Shown here piece by piece: positions 51,101-62,744 of a stretch of DNA of 64,000 nucleotides. The translations under genes were made by a program, and so were the position numbers. The stretch comes from Sitta carolinensis (Eukaryota; Chordata; Aves; Passeriformes; Sittidae), in assembly GCA_032173965.1 (NCBI GenBank), contig CM063288.1, forward strand, positions 12,752,501-12,816,500. The letters run 5' to 3'. The notes beneath the pieces are model-generated. The model was not told where the DNA came from. It was given only the letters and a program-made list of their open reading frames with translations, and did not search any database. Positions within the stretch are counted from its first letter, which is position 1; each line of letters starts with the position of its first letter.

Positions 51101-51739
51101 CAAAGGTTTTGTCAAATATTCTGCATCAAAAGCAGTGCTTCTACAGCCTTAGGAATCTTGGGTCAGGTATTTGGTGGGTATATCAGAGGTCAGGCTGACG
51201 AATCTCCTATCTATTGACACACAGAATATGCTGAATATATGAGAGGTAGACCAATGAACAACATAATACAAGACTATGTGCAATATAAATTTTCAGTTGT
51301 AAATTGAAGAATATTCTGGATTAGAACAAAATCAGAACACTGTATGATGCAAATCAAGAGTACAGTGAATTTAAAAATCTGCCATTTTCAAGTATGTATT
51401 CCTCGCCAAAGAAGAGATATTATCTGAAACTTCAGGCACAGAACAATCTGAAAACTGCCTTTTGGAGTGTTGTTTTTGTGGCCTTTGTCTGAGCTTGTGC
51501 CAAATTTGCCCAAATGTGCCCTTTATTATTTAACCAAAAGGTAGAACAAGGACTTCAGATTTGCATACAATTTTACCCAGACATGTAACAAACAAATAGA
51601 ACTTTCAGATGCAAGTGCTAATATTAATAATAATAATAATTAATAATTTTCCAAGGGAAACTTTTTTCCCTAATGTCCACTCTGAAACTTAGCCACAATT
51701 TGGCCATGGTACATTGATATGCTGCCTGGTGTTAGTCAA
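48151..51739. other. Unique non-coding DNA, no gene recognised
   Basis: AT-rich unique sequence with open frames of 60-82 codons only (48492-48698 minus, 48984-49205, 49144-49444 minus, 50155-50385, 50782-51030). A (TAA)n run lies at 51625-51647. Nothing else is recognised. Confidence 0.55.
51625..51647. repeat. (TAA)n microsatellite
   Basis: Five perfect TAA units followed by TTAATAAT. A short AT-rich microsatellite, likely of variable length. Confidence 0.9.
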
Positions 51740-51990
51740 CACCACCTGGCTCTGTTATCTGCCCTCCAAATTAAAGTGGATTTGAAGCAAATATCTCTCA
51801 GCCTTCTCTTTGCCAGACTCATCAAGCTCAGCACCACCAGTTTCTCTGTGCAGATCATATTGTCCATGCCTCACTGCTGGGGTTGCTGTCTGATGGATCC
51901 CCTGAAGTTTCTCCACTTCTATCATGGCGCTCTGGTTGTGTGCAAAAACTGGACACTGGTCTGTGTGGGGCCTCACCAGTGCTGGATGTA
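51740..51990 (-). mobile_element. Old, degraded CR1 LINE fragment (minus orientation)
   Basis: Read on the minus strand this resembles the CR1 ORF2 3' part. The clearest match on the plus strand is AAAACTGGACACTGGTCTG followed by TGTGGGGCCTCACCAGTGCTGG (about 51943-51985), the reverse complement of the CR1 segment encoding the 'tLVRPHLEYC' region. The part at 51795-51850 resembles the reverse complement of the 'LRELGLFSLEKR' region. Many substitutions and indels, no intact 3' tail and vague borders point to a much older copy than A-C. Overlapping open frames here (51719-51997 plus, 51755-51976 minus) are by-products. Confidence 0.68.
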
Positions 51991-54900
51991 TATATAAAAA
52001 GAATTAATTTGCACCTATATGTTGCTATTCTTTTAAGTGGCAGAAGACAAGATCAAAAAAGCATCTTTTTAGAAAGAAGATGGTGGTGAATTTTAGGATT
52101 GCCTTGTACCTGTAGTGCAAGACAGAGTATAACTCTGTACCCAAGAGCATTCATCTTCTCAAGGATGTTTAGCCAAACTCTGGAAAACTCCATTGTTCCG
52201 GAGCAGCCAAGATGTTGACCATGATTTGTCTCCCCAGTTGATTTGTCAGTCTTATAGCAATAGTAAGCTACTTGAAGGGAAGGACTCCAAATTTTATCAA
52301 GAATGAAAAAGACCCTTACTTGCTGCATACAAACCAAACTACATTAAGTTCAGTGTGTACCCAGTGGTTCACCATGTAAATAAAAGTTATTACAAGGTTT
52401 GCTATTAGAATACAAAAATTCTCAATACAATAAGAAAAAGAAGTATTTTTAATCAGGAATTCCTATTGCATATGCCTTGCTAACATGCACAGAATAATGG
52501 TAGTAACAGCAAAAATCAGAACAAAGCATCTCTAGGAATGCACCTGGTAAAGGATGTAATACTAGACAAGTACTAATTTATGAATGTTCCATTATACAAA
52601 ATAGGGGTTTACACTTTTATTTCTTTGTTTCCTCTCATATTTCAAAGTTTGCATACTGAAGAACTGTAATGATGGTTGAGATAGAGGTATTTGACGTTAC
52701 TGGGTTCATTACCTTCCCCTCTGAACTTCTCGTTCTGTCTTTAGCCACAAGCTCATTTATTACCCAGGCTCGAATTCTATTAGAGAAACACCAAGGTTAC
52801 GTTAGTTCTGCCCTCTGTAATATGGTAGGTTCTACATTATTACACATAACAAGATGACCAGGGATTTGGAAAAAAAATCCCCCCTCCCCCTCTGCTCCTA
52901 TCACACATGATGCCATTAAATACAGAACCTTTCAGAAGAGATCATTGCTTGTTTGATGCAGTGGATGGAAATTCTCATTTCAATCAGGTAGTGAACCTTC
53001 AAAGGAAAGGATCATCAGGAGGAATGGGAGAGACCTTGATATATCAAAACAAGCCTTTAAATAATAAACACACTTCAAACCCAGGGCTTACCCTGCATAT
53101 AAAGCATAAGGACTTTGAGCAAGTCAATGTGAAAGATATTTACAAGGCTATTTTCTATGCAACACAAAGCTGGCTACTTTTACACTCATATATAACGTAT
53201 ATTTTCATCATGAATCACAAATAAATAGTTTCTCTTCTCATGAATCCAAAAGAGGATTTCTGGTTTTAGTCCCATATTTTGGCACAGAAAATTGACACCT
53301 TTTTGAAGCTGCCAGCATAAAAATGGGTAGAAAGAATCTAGATGCTATGAATCTTCCTCAATAGACTTAATGGGTTTTATCTGTCCTCTCTGCATCTCCA
53401 GCCCAGCTAGTTCAGAATGAAGAAATGTGAAGCATTCTAATATCAGTTTTTTCTCCCTCTGGGTGTAAGTTTGCTTTTGAACAAGGCAACGAGAGACTTT
53501 CTGCTGACTTCAGAGTACTTTTGTATTGTGTTCAGTCCAACTGGGTTATTTTCTTGGACAGTCTTTGGAGAATACAGATACAGGTTGCCTTATGCACCAC
53601 TTTAGGAAGCAAGAAATTGACTGGCCAAGAAAAATTAGATCCTGTTTCTTATGTTTTATTTTAAATTCCTAAAACTTCCTTCAGAGAAGAAGGAACATTT
53701 GACATGATTTTTTGTACAAAAGAGAAACATGTCAAATGTGCCCAACCTGAGGTCCAGGACCTTTTAAAAGACATTTTACATGTAAGAAAACATTGCTGTG
53801 TGTCCAGAGTGAGTGTCTAGAGGAATTTGATAGTGAAACAATTATAATAACTCACAACAAAATAGATCCTTGGTTAATTTTAAGTAGGCTTCAAATACAG
53901 AATAGGTGCAGCTTTGGAGGAGATTTAAAGGTTGATAACTAGTGCATATGCCCCAAGCAAAGATACTGAACAGACCTGTGGAACTTCTCCCCTGAAAGGA
54001 AGAAAATATATGTTGGATGTCAAGGTCAGCATTAATGGAAGTGTGTAAGTGTAGGGCATCAATAGCTTCATAGATTATTCATGCATAAAAAGAATAAAGA
54101 AACATCAGGGATAGGCTTTGAAAGTAAATATGGGAAGATTTTTACTATATTAAATGGAAAGGGGATCATCAACATGAGGTACCATGACAGCGATGATTGA
54201 TTGAAGCAGTGGATATTTTTGTAGCCCCATTTACGCTGGCCTGAAAGAAAGAAGAAAATGGGATTCTCAAAGCCCAAATAAAAAAGGTTCCTCTCTATCA
54301 CTCCATTTTCTCTTGGCTGTGGGTCAGTTTTTATTATCCATGAGAAGCTAAGGCTCTTGGATACACTCCAGGTTGGGGCTTCTGTAATTTCAGCAGAGCA
54401 GAAAAATAGAATGAAGGAAAGAAAAATTGATTACAGCTTGAAGGCTGGATATATAAATCTGATAGAATATTCAGGGATGTTCACACCGCCTAACTTTTAG
54501 ACTAAAATGTCTAAGTCCAAGCTAGGAAATTAGGCTTTTGGAGGGTCAGCAGACCTCTCTAGGTTTTTCAAATGATGATTCACAGGACCTGAGTCACATT
54601 TCTGTTTGTTTTGCCCTCACAAGAGATCTTGAGTAGCTAAGTCCACTGGTCTAATAGTAGCAATCTAAGGTAGGTGGAGTGAGGACTTTTCCTTTTCTCT
54701 CTCCAAGACTTTATTTCATGCAGTAACCGTAAGTAAGTGGTTTTCATTCAGATCAGATGTTACTTATTACATTTTCTTCTCCCTGAGTGTAGAAAGAAAA
54801 GAGAGGAATTTGTAGCATGCATTTCATTTTATTAAATTAGTAGATTATCTGCAGAAACAAGTTTTATTGGGAGATTCAGGCACATTGATTAGCTAGACTG

Positions 54901-55979
54901 AACAGAAAAACACTCAGATTAATGTATGAACAACATACAGAGAGAAAACGAGCTAGATGTTTTCCTTCTGGCTATTTTTGGAGAATTATCTCTGCTTCTC
55001 CAGACAGTATTGTACAAGATGTATCCCTCTCACTATGACATGAAGTATTTTACTGGCATAAGCTATTTCACCTTATTAGTCTAGCTCTGCACCAAGATAA
55101 ACGAGAGAAGTTGGACCTATATTGTCTTGAATTTCATTAATTAAAATTTATTAAATTACAACCTCCTTGCTTTCCCGCTACCTTAATCCCAAATCACAAT
55201 TATAAGGAAAATCATGGGACTACCATCTTTCTCCCTCTTTATCTTTCACTAAGCATTAGTTACATAGAGATAAATTTTCCTGTAGAAAAGTCTGAACAAG
55301 GCAGTAGAATCCTTTTTTGGTCTGTAAACCCAACATTTGAATTCCTAGCATGCACAAAGAAAAACAAGATTTCAGCAGAGGCTACCTCCTCTTTATCCCA
55401 AGTATGAAACAGGTCGATATGAAAACAGCTGTTTGAGAGAAAAGGAATATTTGATGGAGCCAAATTCCACTACTCAGACCTTTTTTTCTGAAAAGACCTA
55501 TAAGTTACATAAAAGTAATGGTGGGTTGTTTTTGACATGGCACTAGGAAAAGGAGTTGCTTGCTGTAATGGGCATGAGCTTCTAAATGAAAGCAGGTCTG
55601 AGCTGAGCTAGCTTTCAGCCCTAGAAGTCAGCTAAGTGCTGCAGAACAAAGGCGATTTTCCTATAATATCATATTGTCAGACATATTACCAGATTTTTTT
55701 GAGAGGAAAAGACACAGGGAGACTCAGTTGAGCATTTTACTGCTATGAGCCTTAAAAAAAAAGTGGATTTTCAGTACTAAAAGGACAGCTGAGTGCATTG
55801 GGCTTGCAAGTCTCAGAAAAGCCCTTTTTATTAAGAAAAATAATCCCTTTTTATTGTATTGCAGAATTCCATCATCCCACAGTTTCCTATCTTGTCCTCT
55901 TTATAAGCATTCCCATGGAATTACAACACTGAAAATAATGAAGTGATTTATTGAGGTTAGGATGATAATTTCACTGGGC
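51991..55979. other. Unique non-coding DNA, no gene recognised
   Basis: AT-rich DNA. Open frames at 52053-52337 (minus), 52669-52857, 52907-53224, 54068-54301 (minus) and 55260-55463 (minus) are short and unlike known proteins. No repeat family is recognised. Confidence 0.55.
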
Positions 55980-56420
55980 CAGATAGCAGTGGGAGGGTAC
56001 TGAATCTCAGGGTGAGACAGACAGCTCCACATCCAGAGCAGGAGGGACACTGCCTTCTGGGGCAGCCTTCAGAGGGGCTCTCTGCAGCCAGGTAGCATGC
56101 TGGAAAGACTGGGGACACAAGAAAAAGACAGGATTGCTGTCCCATGACATGCAGTTGGCAGCACGTTCAGTAGCCCAGCACAGGGAAGAGGGTGCAGCTC
56201 CTCCAGGTGCTGTTGGCTGTACGGATGCTCCACAGAGACTGCAGAAGAAACAGGAAAATGATGCATCCTCACATTCCCAAAGGAACTCTTGCAGGTGACC
56301 TGGTGGCAGGTGATCTGTCACATTGTACAGGGACAGATGGCAACTGGCCACCAGAAGGATTCAGCTGGCTTGAGACCCCCTGCCCTCCTTGGGTGTGACA
56401 GACTGGCAAGGATTTAATGT
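55980..56420. other. GC-richer patch, origin unknown
   Basis: About 440 bp rich in CAG/CTG and GGCAG words and higher in G+C than its flanks. Minus-strand frames 56007-56351 (114 codons), 55957-56145 and 56069-56272, and plus-strand 56192-56398, all overlap, which argues against any single one being coding. No known domain or family is seen. It could be a remnant of an element I do not recognise or a non-coding RNA exon. Confidence 0.35.
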
Positions 56421-56902
56421 TCCTTCAGAGGTATTTTGAACACTCCCACTGCCCATTAATTGCACAGATGGAAAGCATCTTCTGCCTGCCTTATTGCTTT
56501 GGGACAGAAGCCAGAAGTCCAGACAGGAATCAAAACAATCCAATAGGTTTGCTGAATAATTCCAAGGTGCTCTTTCCCTGCTCTATCCACAAGATCTTCA
56601 GCAGGTAGACTTGAAAGTGCTCTGTGAGTCACAAATGGGATGGCTTGTCTCTTAAATCAAGGGTTTTTAGGCTGAACACAGTGCTGTGCTTGGAGGTGGC
56701 TCAAATTCTGTCACTTAGCAATGCTGAAGGACCTGTCTGTGGAAGACAGAGCTGACACACCTGTTTTAATGCCAACATAAAAATCTTCAGTGTTCACAAT
56801 TTCTATGCTCTACCATTTGTCCCTATACTACCTAAATGTACCACCCTATAATTCCTGCCAGTGTTCCAGCCCTGAACCCACCCCAAAAGTGACCAGGAAT
56901 AA
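56421..56902. other. Unique non-coding DNA
   Basis: Nothing recognisable beyond short chance open frames (56361-56543 minus, 56417-56608 plus). Confidence 0.55.
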
Positions 56903-57168
56903 TGGAGAGGAGAGAGGAGAGGGGAGGGAGAGGAGAGGAGAGGAGAGGAGAGGAGAGGAGAGGAGAGGAGAGGAGAGGAGAGGAGAGGAGAGGAGAGGAG
57001 AGGAGAGGAGAGGAGAGGAGAGGAGAGGAGAGGAGAGGAGAGGAGAGGAGAGGAGAGGAGAGGAGAGGAGAGGAGAGGAGAGGAGAGGAGAGGAGAGGAG
57101 AGGAGAGGAGAGGAGAGGAGAGGAGAGAGAGGAGAGGAGAGAGAGGAGAGGAGAGGAGAGGAGAGGAA
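56903..57168. repeat. (AGGAG)n pentanucleotide microsatellite, ~265 bp
   Basis: A polypurine tract on the plus strand. It is imperfect at 56903-56926, perfect with period 5 from about 56927 to 57127 (roughly 40 units), then interrupted by GAGAGA variants to 57168. All three plus frames and the minus strand stay open across it, giving low-complexity GEERR-type and LLSSP-type readings (frames 56790-57236, 56902-57321 and 56846-57181), none of which is a gene. Such homopurine tracts with mirror symmetry can form triplexes, and evenly spaced GG pairs could form weak quadruplexes. Confidence 0.97.
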
Positions 57169-60100
57169 AGTTTTTCTCCATTTATTGTAGACCTCTATGC
57201 AAAAAAATTGTATTTTCTCTCATTATTATTACATGAAACTCAGAAGCTAGAACTCTCCACATTAATGCAGCAGCAGCAACAACAACAACAAAAAAAGCTC
57301 CAATACCCAATCAAACCCTAACAAAATAAAGGTGGATAGAATATTAGTTCAGGGAATAAGAAATATGACATCATTATTCTGAAAGTGTAAAAAAACCTAC
57401 AAAAGAATAATGAATACAAACCCCCAGTTTTTCAGAACTAAAATATGCTCTCTGTTCTAGGCAATGAGACAGTGTTCTGTAAAATGCTTTGCAAAAGTTC
57501 GTATTCAGAATATGTGCAACATTTCACACTATAATTTTAAATATGAGATTAATATCATCATCCTTCTTCAGTGGAAGGCTTCTATTTGAAAATCATACTG
57601 TTAAAGAAAAAATGCAAATGGCAAGTGATTGTTAAAGTGATTGTGACGTGTGACTGATTATACAAGTCAACAATTGAATAGGAAAAAATATAACTATGAT
57701 TAAAATTATTTAAAATCTTATTTTAGTATTTAAGTTATCAGTTTCTTTTTGCACATCTCTAAGGAAAAATCATAGAGACACTTAATCTACTTTCTTGGGC
57801 TATCAGTAAACAAAACTCCTTTTGCACTGTACCCACATGAGCACAGAACCACAAAAGCTGTCCTATAAAATAAATTCTAAATCTAGCAAACAGAAAATGA
57901 AGCTGAGCAATTCCATTAAATCATTTAATTAATTAAAGTTAAATCAAAAAATCTTGCATCAGAGATGCAGGATCAGGGGTTGGTACACAGCAGCCAGAGC
58001 TTATTCAACCCTGCCAACTGAGCTGGTAGCAATTGCTAAAGGTAATCTCTGCACTTATAGCAGACAAATGCTTCTCATTCAGATGCCTGTTAGTGCATAT
58101 GTAGGGCCAGGAATAACCTTTATTTAAATTCCAGTACCTTAAGGAACATTTTCCTGAGTGATTTTAGTGTGTTGAGCAGACTAAAAATTGTGTTGAAACA
58201 AATCTGCTTCTGCTTCATTGATAAGAACAGTTTTCTTGTAACTTTCTCCATAAAAAATTTTAATGAAGCACACAATGTAGCTGGTAATTTCCTACCAGTG
58301 TACATCCATCACAAAGCTCTGCTCTGAGGCTGTGCTTTCCTGTTCTCTGCTCTGCTGCTCGTTGTATTGCTGGAGTTCAACAAATGTCTACTTGAGCAGA
58401 TCAAAGCATAATCTTGGCTTTCGTTGCTTCTCTGTGGTTTCTGGTGCTTATGTTAATCCTACTTAAACTAAGTAGTCAGAGATTTGGGAGATTTGGAATA
58501 CAAAATAGATTCTAACCTTGAGATGGATTAGGGTTGTCAGATGACACGGAACTGTCATGTAGGACTAATATTATGAAAACAAGAGCTGAAAATACTGTTT
58601 TAGTGTAGCTGACAACGGGGATTTATCCTGAAAGAGACATGGATGTGTTTGATTAAAGCAGCTCCTTAGTGAATATGTAGCTTGAGTGCCTTGCAAGGTT
58701 ATTGATTATGTATCTTAAGTCAAAGATATGGCTTCTTCCCCAGGAGATTTGTTTTTTTTTATCCAGTAAACACAATAGTCTTCAGAACATGGGTATGGTC
58801 TTTAACAAAAGCACTTTATTTTGTATGATAAGGAGAGGATTAACTTGCATTTTAATTACATATCTATGATTTTCTCTTCAGAAAGCCTACTTGTCTTGCA
58901 GGTTATTTTCAAACAATAATGAAAAACTTATCTACCAGGATCTAACGGTGCAATCTAAGACTCTCAAAGGGGACAGGACACTCAATTAGCTCTCATTGAC
59001 CTATTCAGAGAGAAGGGACATGTTGACAGTACAGGTTACGAGTCTTGGTTGAATGAATGGTCAGAGGCTGGTTTGTGGACAGATGCTACCATGCAGCTGG
59101 CCAGCAGACACATCACACTCAGGAAAAAGGTTTTATAAACATTTAATAAACGTTTCTGAGCTAATTTTTCTTTTAATTATGAAAATGTTTTTCAGGTTAT
59201 TCAGGTTTTTTCCAACAGTTTGTTCTTTTTTTTATGGCAACATCCCATTTTGACTTGAAAATATTTGCCATGACTGACCTTTATTCTGTTCTAAAGAACA
59301 GGACTTTGTATGGTTTTATCATCAACCAGTGGAAATCAGTATCCACCATTTACTTAAGCCTTTTCTGGAAGCTTGGGCAGTTGTCATGTGAGCCTAGCAA
59401 CGCTCAACACGGGCAGGAGAGCAGTCAGCTCCCCCAGGCCTGCAACAGGCGTGAGCTGCGACTGACCTGTGCCTCCTACGATCACATGCCACTCATGTCT
59501 AGCCTTGGATTCACGGGTTCAGAGACAGAAACCTGGGGGAGGGGGAGGCAAGAAAGGTTTGGCCCTAAATTGGCTGTCTCAGTACATATTTGTTATCAGG
59601 TTGGCATTTACTTCATTTTCCTTTTGATTTTATACATGAAACCACCAAGCTATGCTGCAGCACTCCTCTTATCCCTCCTCTTTTTGCTAGAGTGTGATAT
59701 CAGTTCTTGAAAGAGAGAACCATTCCCCCCTTTACAGTGCAGGTAGATCCAGGTCCATGTGCCTCTGGTCATGCTTGCAGTTTTCTATTTCAGAAGCACA
59801 TTTTTGTCCAAGTTACTCTTTCCTGAGATGCCAAATTCAAGCATAACTGTTTCTTGATATTAAAAAAAAAGAAACAAAAACCCCCAATCAAACAAACCAT
59901 GCGCTACTGACCTTTTGTACTGGGACCATTATTATGGTGGAAGGCAAAAATCCATTCTCTGATTTTTTAATCTGGCTTTCCCTTCAAGAAACAGATCTAA
60001 TAAAAAACAAAACAATACCTGCAGAGAGGCTTCCATTCTCCTTAATCTCTGCCGTTTTAAAGACTGACAGCTAAGCAGTCTTTTGCAGCCTTGCTGCTGC

Positions 60101-62728
60101 TGTATAGCTAGTTTGGGAACCAGAAGGAAAATGAAGTATCAAAGTAAAGGAAGAAGGTGCTTACATGAAACAAAAGTGCAAACTGACTCGAAGAAAGAAT
60201 ATTTATGACAGAGTTCTCTCTACTCTGCAGACAACAATTATTTGTTATCATCATCTCAATTCTTGACAAAAGAACAACCAGCAGAGAAGACAGGGACCCT
60301 GAACACACCTCAGCTCTGTACTTGTGGCAGCCTTCCCCGAATGTGGGCACAAGCTCCTCCAGTTCTTGCTATGGGACAGCAGCTGCTCTCTGCCTGCCTG
60401 CCATCTCTAAGAGTGAAGGTAGGGATGGGGCAGAGCCAAGGACCTCTCTGCCACATCACATCTACAGTGTGAAAGTTAAAGACTCTAAGTTTTAAAATAT
60501 ATTCCAAGAATGACCAAAGTAAGCATTTTCTTCTAAGCTTTTTTCATTTCCCAAGCATTCTTCATTGAAGCTCTCTTTTGGATGAATAAACAGTAAACTG
60601 GAAATATTTTACCTGATGATATTTATGCATCCTTAGTTCCTGGTACAAAATCTGATGGATGAATCATTACTGAACCATAACGGCTAAGAGGTAATGCTAA
60701 AAAACAACTGTCTTTATTGATCCTACTCTTCTTCTTCTCCAGACTTCAGGAACAGAAAGCATTTAAATCAAGTTTGCTAACACATTAATATCCTTTAAGC
60801 AGCTGTTATAGCCTCATGTAGACAAAGAAAATCATATTGGAAAAGATGTAATGTGGTCATGATCAATTAGGCAACAGATTTACACTCTGAAGGTTCAGAG
60901 CCAGAAGCTTCCTAATTTAACATAACTCTCATAATTTCACAGAGAAAGGAACACCATAGTAAAAAGCAGCAATATGGTAAAAAAATTTGTTTTATAATGA
61001 CAAAATCCCTTTGATGTCAGTTAAACTGACAATCATGTCAGTCAGAGATGCAGGATCAGAGACAACATTCCTCTGAATATCTGGGCAAGCTGTCAATACC
61101 TTCAGCCTTTATGTCTCTGCTTTCGAGTGTAAATAACAGCTTTCAAATGTGATTGAACTGCTTAAATACTAATTTCTGTTCATACACTTGGAAACTAGAC
61201 CAATGATTAAGGATGCTTTCCAAAGATCACCTAAGTCAGTGGATATTCCTAATGGTCATCTTGAATAAAAACAATCCCATGTAATGAGTAAGACCTCATC
61301 AAGAATGAACACAATTTGAACTATACATGTGAATCACATTCCTTTTCCCTTCTTTAAGAAATATCAGCAAGAAATTCTTGAAAAAAAAGATGATAATGCA
61401 CTTTCAGAAAAATTATTTAAGACAGATCCTTCAACGAGCTTTGCTTATAAAGATTAATTACTAACTTTGAGGATGAAAAGTTTACTAACAGGTATTATTA
61501 ATTGCTATTGCTAAAAATTTATTGTCTCATTCATGTAAAACAGTGTAACTATTTTTAATTCTTAGACTAAAAAAACCATATTATTTATACTATGATAAAT
61601 ACAAGCAAGCTGTAATTCAGATTATATTGTAAAATATGCTTAATATAGGGCATGCCTCCTTCCTTTAACTTGAGTACAAGTTTTGCCCTAATTTTAGCAG
61701 TGCAGGTTTTAAGTCATAGATCAAAATGGTCTTGCACTGTGAAATTTCAAATGATGTTAGGTTTCAGGCTTTCTGAATTATCTGTGTAGCTTTTGTTTGA
61801 TGTCTTTTTATACATTTTTGAAAGGGAGTGTGAAATGTGTGCACGGCTGAAATCTATGTATCTGTCATCTCGTTTTAGTTGTTTCTTATCTTTTAGATCA
61901 GGGGGGCTGGGGGAATTTCCCTTTTTTTTAATGAAAGAATTGTCCAATGTTACCAGAGCAAAATAAAAGGGGAGCAAAATTAACCCGAGAGTCCACCTTA
62001 GGCTGTCACTACCACAAACTCTTCTATTTCAATCCACCTTCTTTGTTTCCTTATTTATGCGTATGGAGACATGAAAATGTTTTGGTTTTTAGATATTCAG
62101 CCATTATTAGGGCAATCCTGTGGTATCTTATGGATTTGTATTTTGTATTTTATGTCTGATTCCCTTCTCTTGAGAATGTTGATTTAAAAGTGGAACATAT
62201 AGCTCTTATGCAGGATGATACTAAAATCAAGACAAAAAAAATTATCAGTGACAATACTTTGGTTATGAGTTAGATGCTTCCATCAGTAAAACCCCACAAT
62301 TTTTTGCAGATCACCAAAGAACGAGTTCTACCACTGCCATTCTGACTCCCACTTGTAATATAAATCTTTCATTATCCTCTTCAAGCACCTTCCTTTCTCA
62401 TCACAATTGACTGCCATGCCAGATGCACAGAAATACTTACTCTGGGAAGAACTTTATGATTGAGCGACGTGGGCAGGTTTAAAATCCTAAAGGGAAGCCT
62501 TGTGTATTGTAATATGTACATTATTGATTTGTGGGAATAATAAGATACAGAACCTTTGGACAAAACAGTTAGACTAAGAACTAATAACTGTTCAAATCAG
62601 TTATTCCACACTATTGGAACTGTTTGGGGAAAAAATCCCCTTCCATAAAGTGCATAAAAATCAGAGATTTTTCATTCTGAAAACCCCCTCAGAAATGTTA
62701 ACATTACTTGTAAATAAAAATGGCAACC
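57169..62728. other. Unique non-coding DNA, no gene recognised
   Basis: AT-rich sequence with a CAG/CAA run at 57268-57296. The 158-codon open frame at 59234-59710 crosses a GC-richer patch (59380-59570) and ends with two hydrophobic stretches, but matches nothing I know. Opposed frames at 60108-60507 shadow each other. The same 18-mer occurs at 57959-57976 and 61042-61059. No gene, RNA or mobile element can be supported. Confidence 0.5.
57268..57296. repeat. CAG/CAA trinucleotide run ending in poly(A)
   Basis: Three CAG then five CAA units and A6. In one frame it reads as glutamines at the end of the spurious microsatellite frame 56902-57321. Confidence 0.9.
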
Positions 62729-62744
62729 TTTTTTTTTTTTTTTT
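62729..62744. repeat. Poly(T) tract, T16
   Basis: Sixteen uninterrupted T between GGCAACC and GAAAAG. Simple-sequence DNA; no attached element is recognised. Confidence 0.93.

Noticed and set aside
56790..57321. Three open frames of 111-148 codons with arginine/glutamate or serine/leucine/proline repeats
   Set aside because: Produced entirely by the (AGGAG)n microsatellite, which has no stop in those frames.
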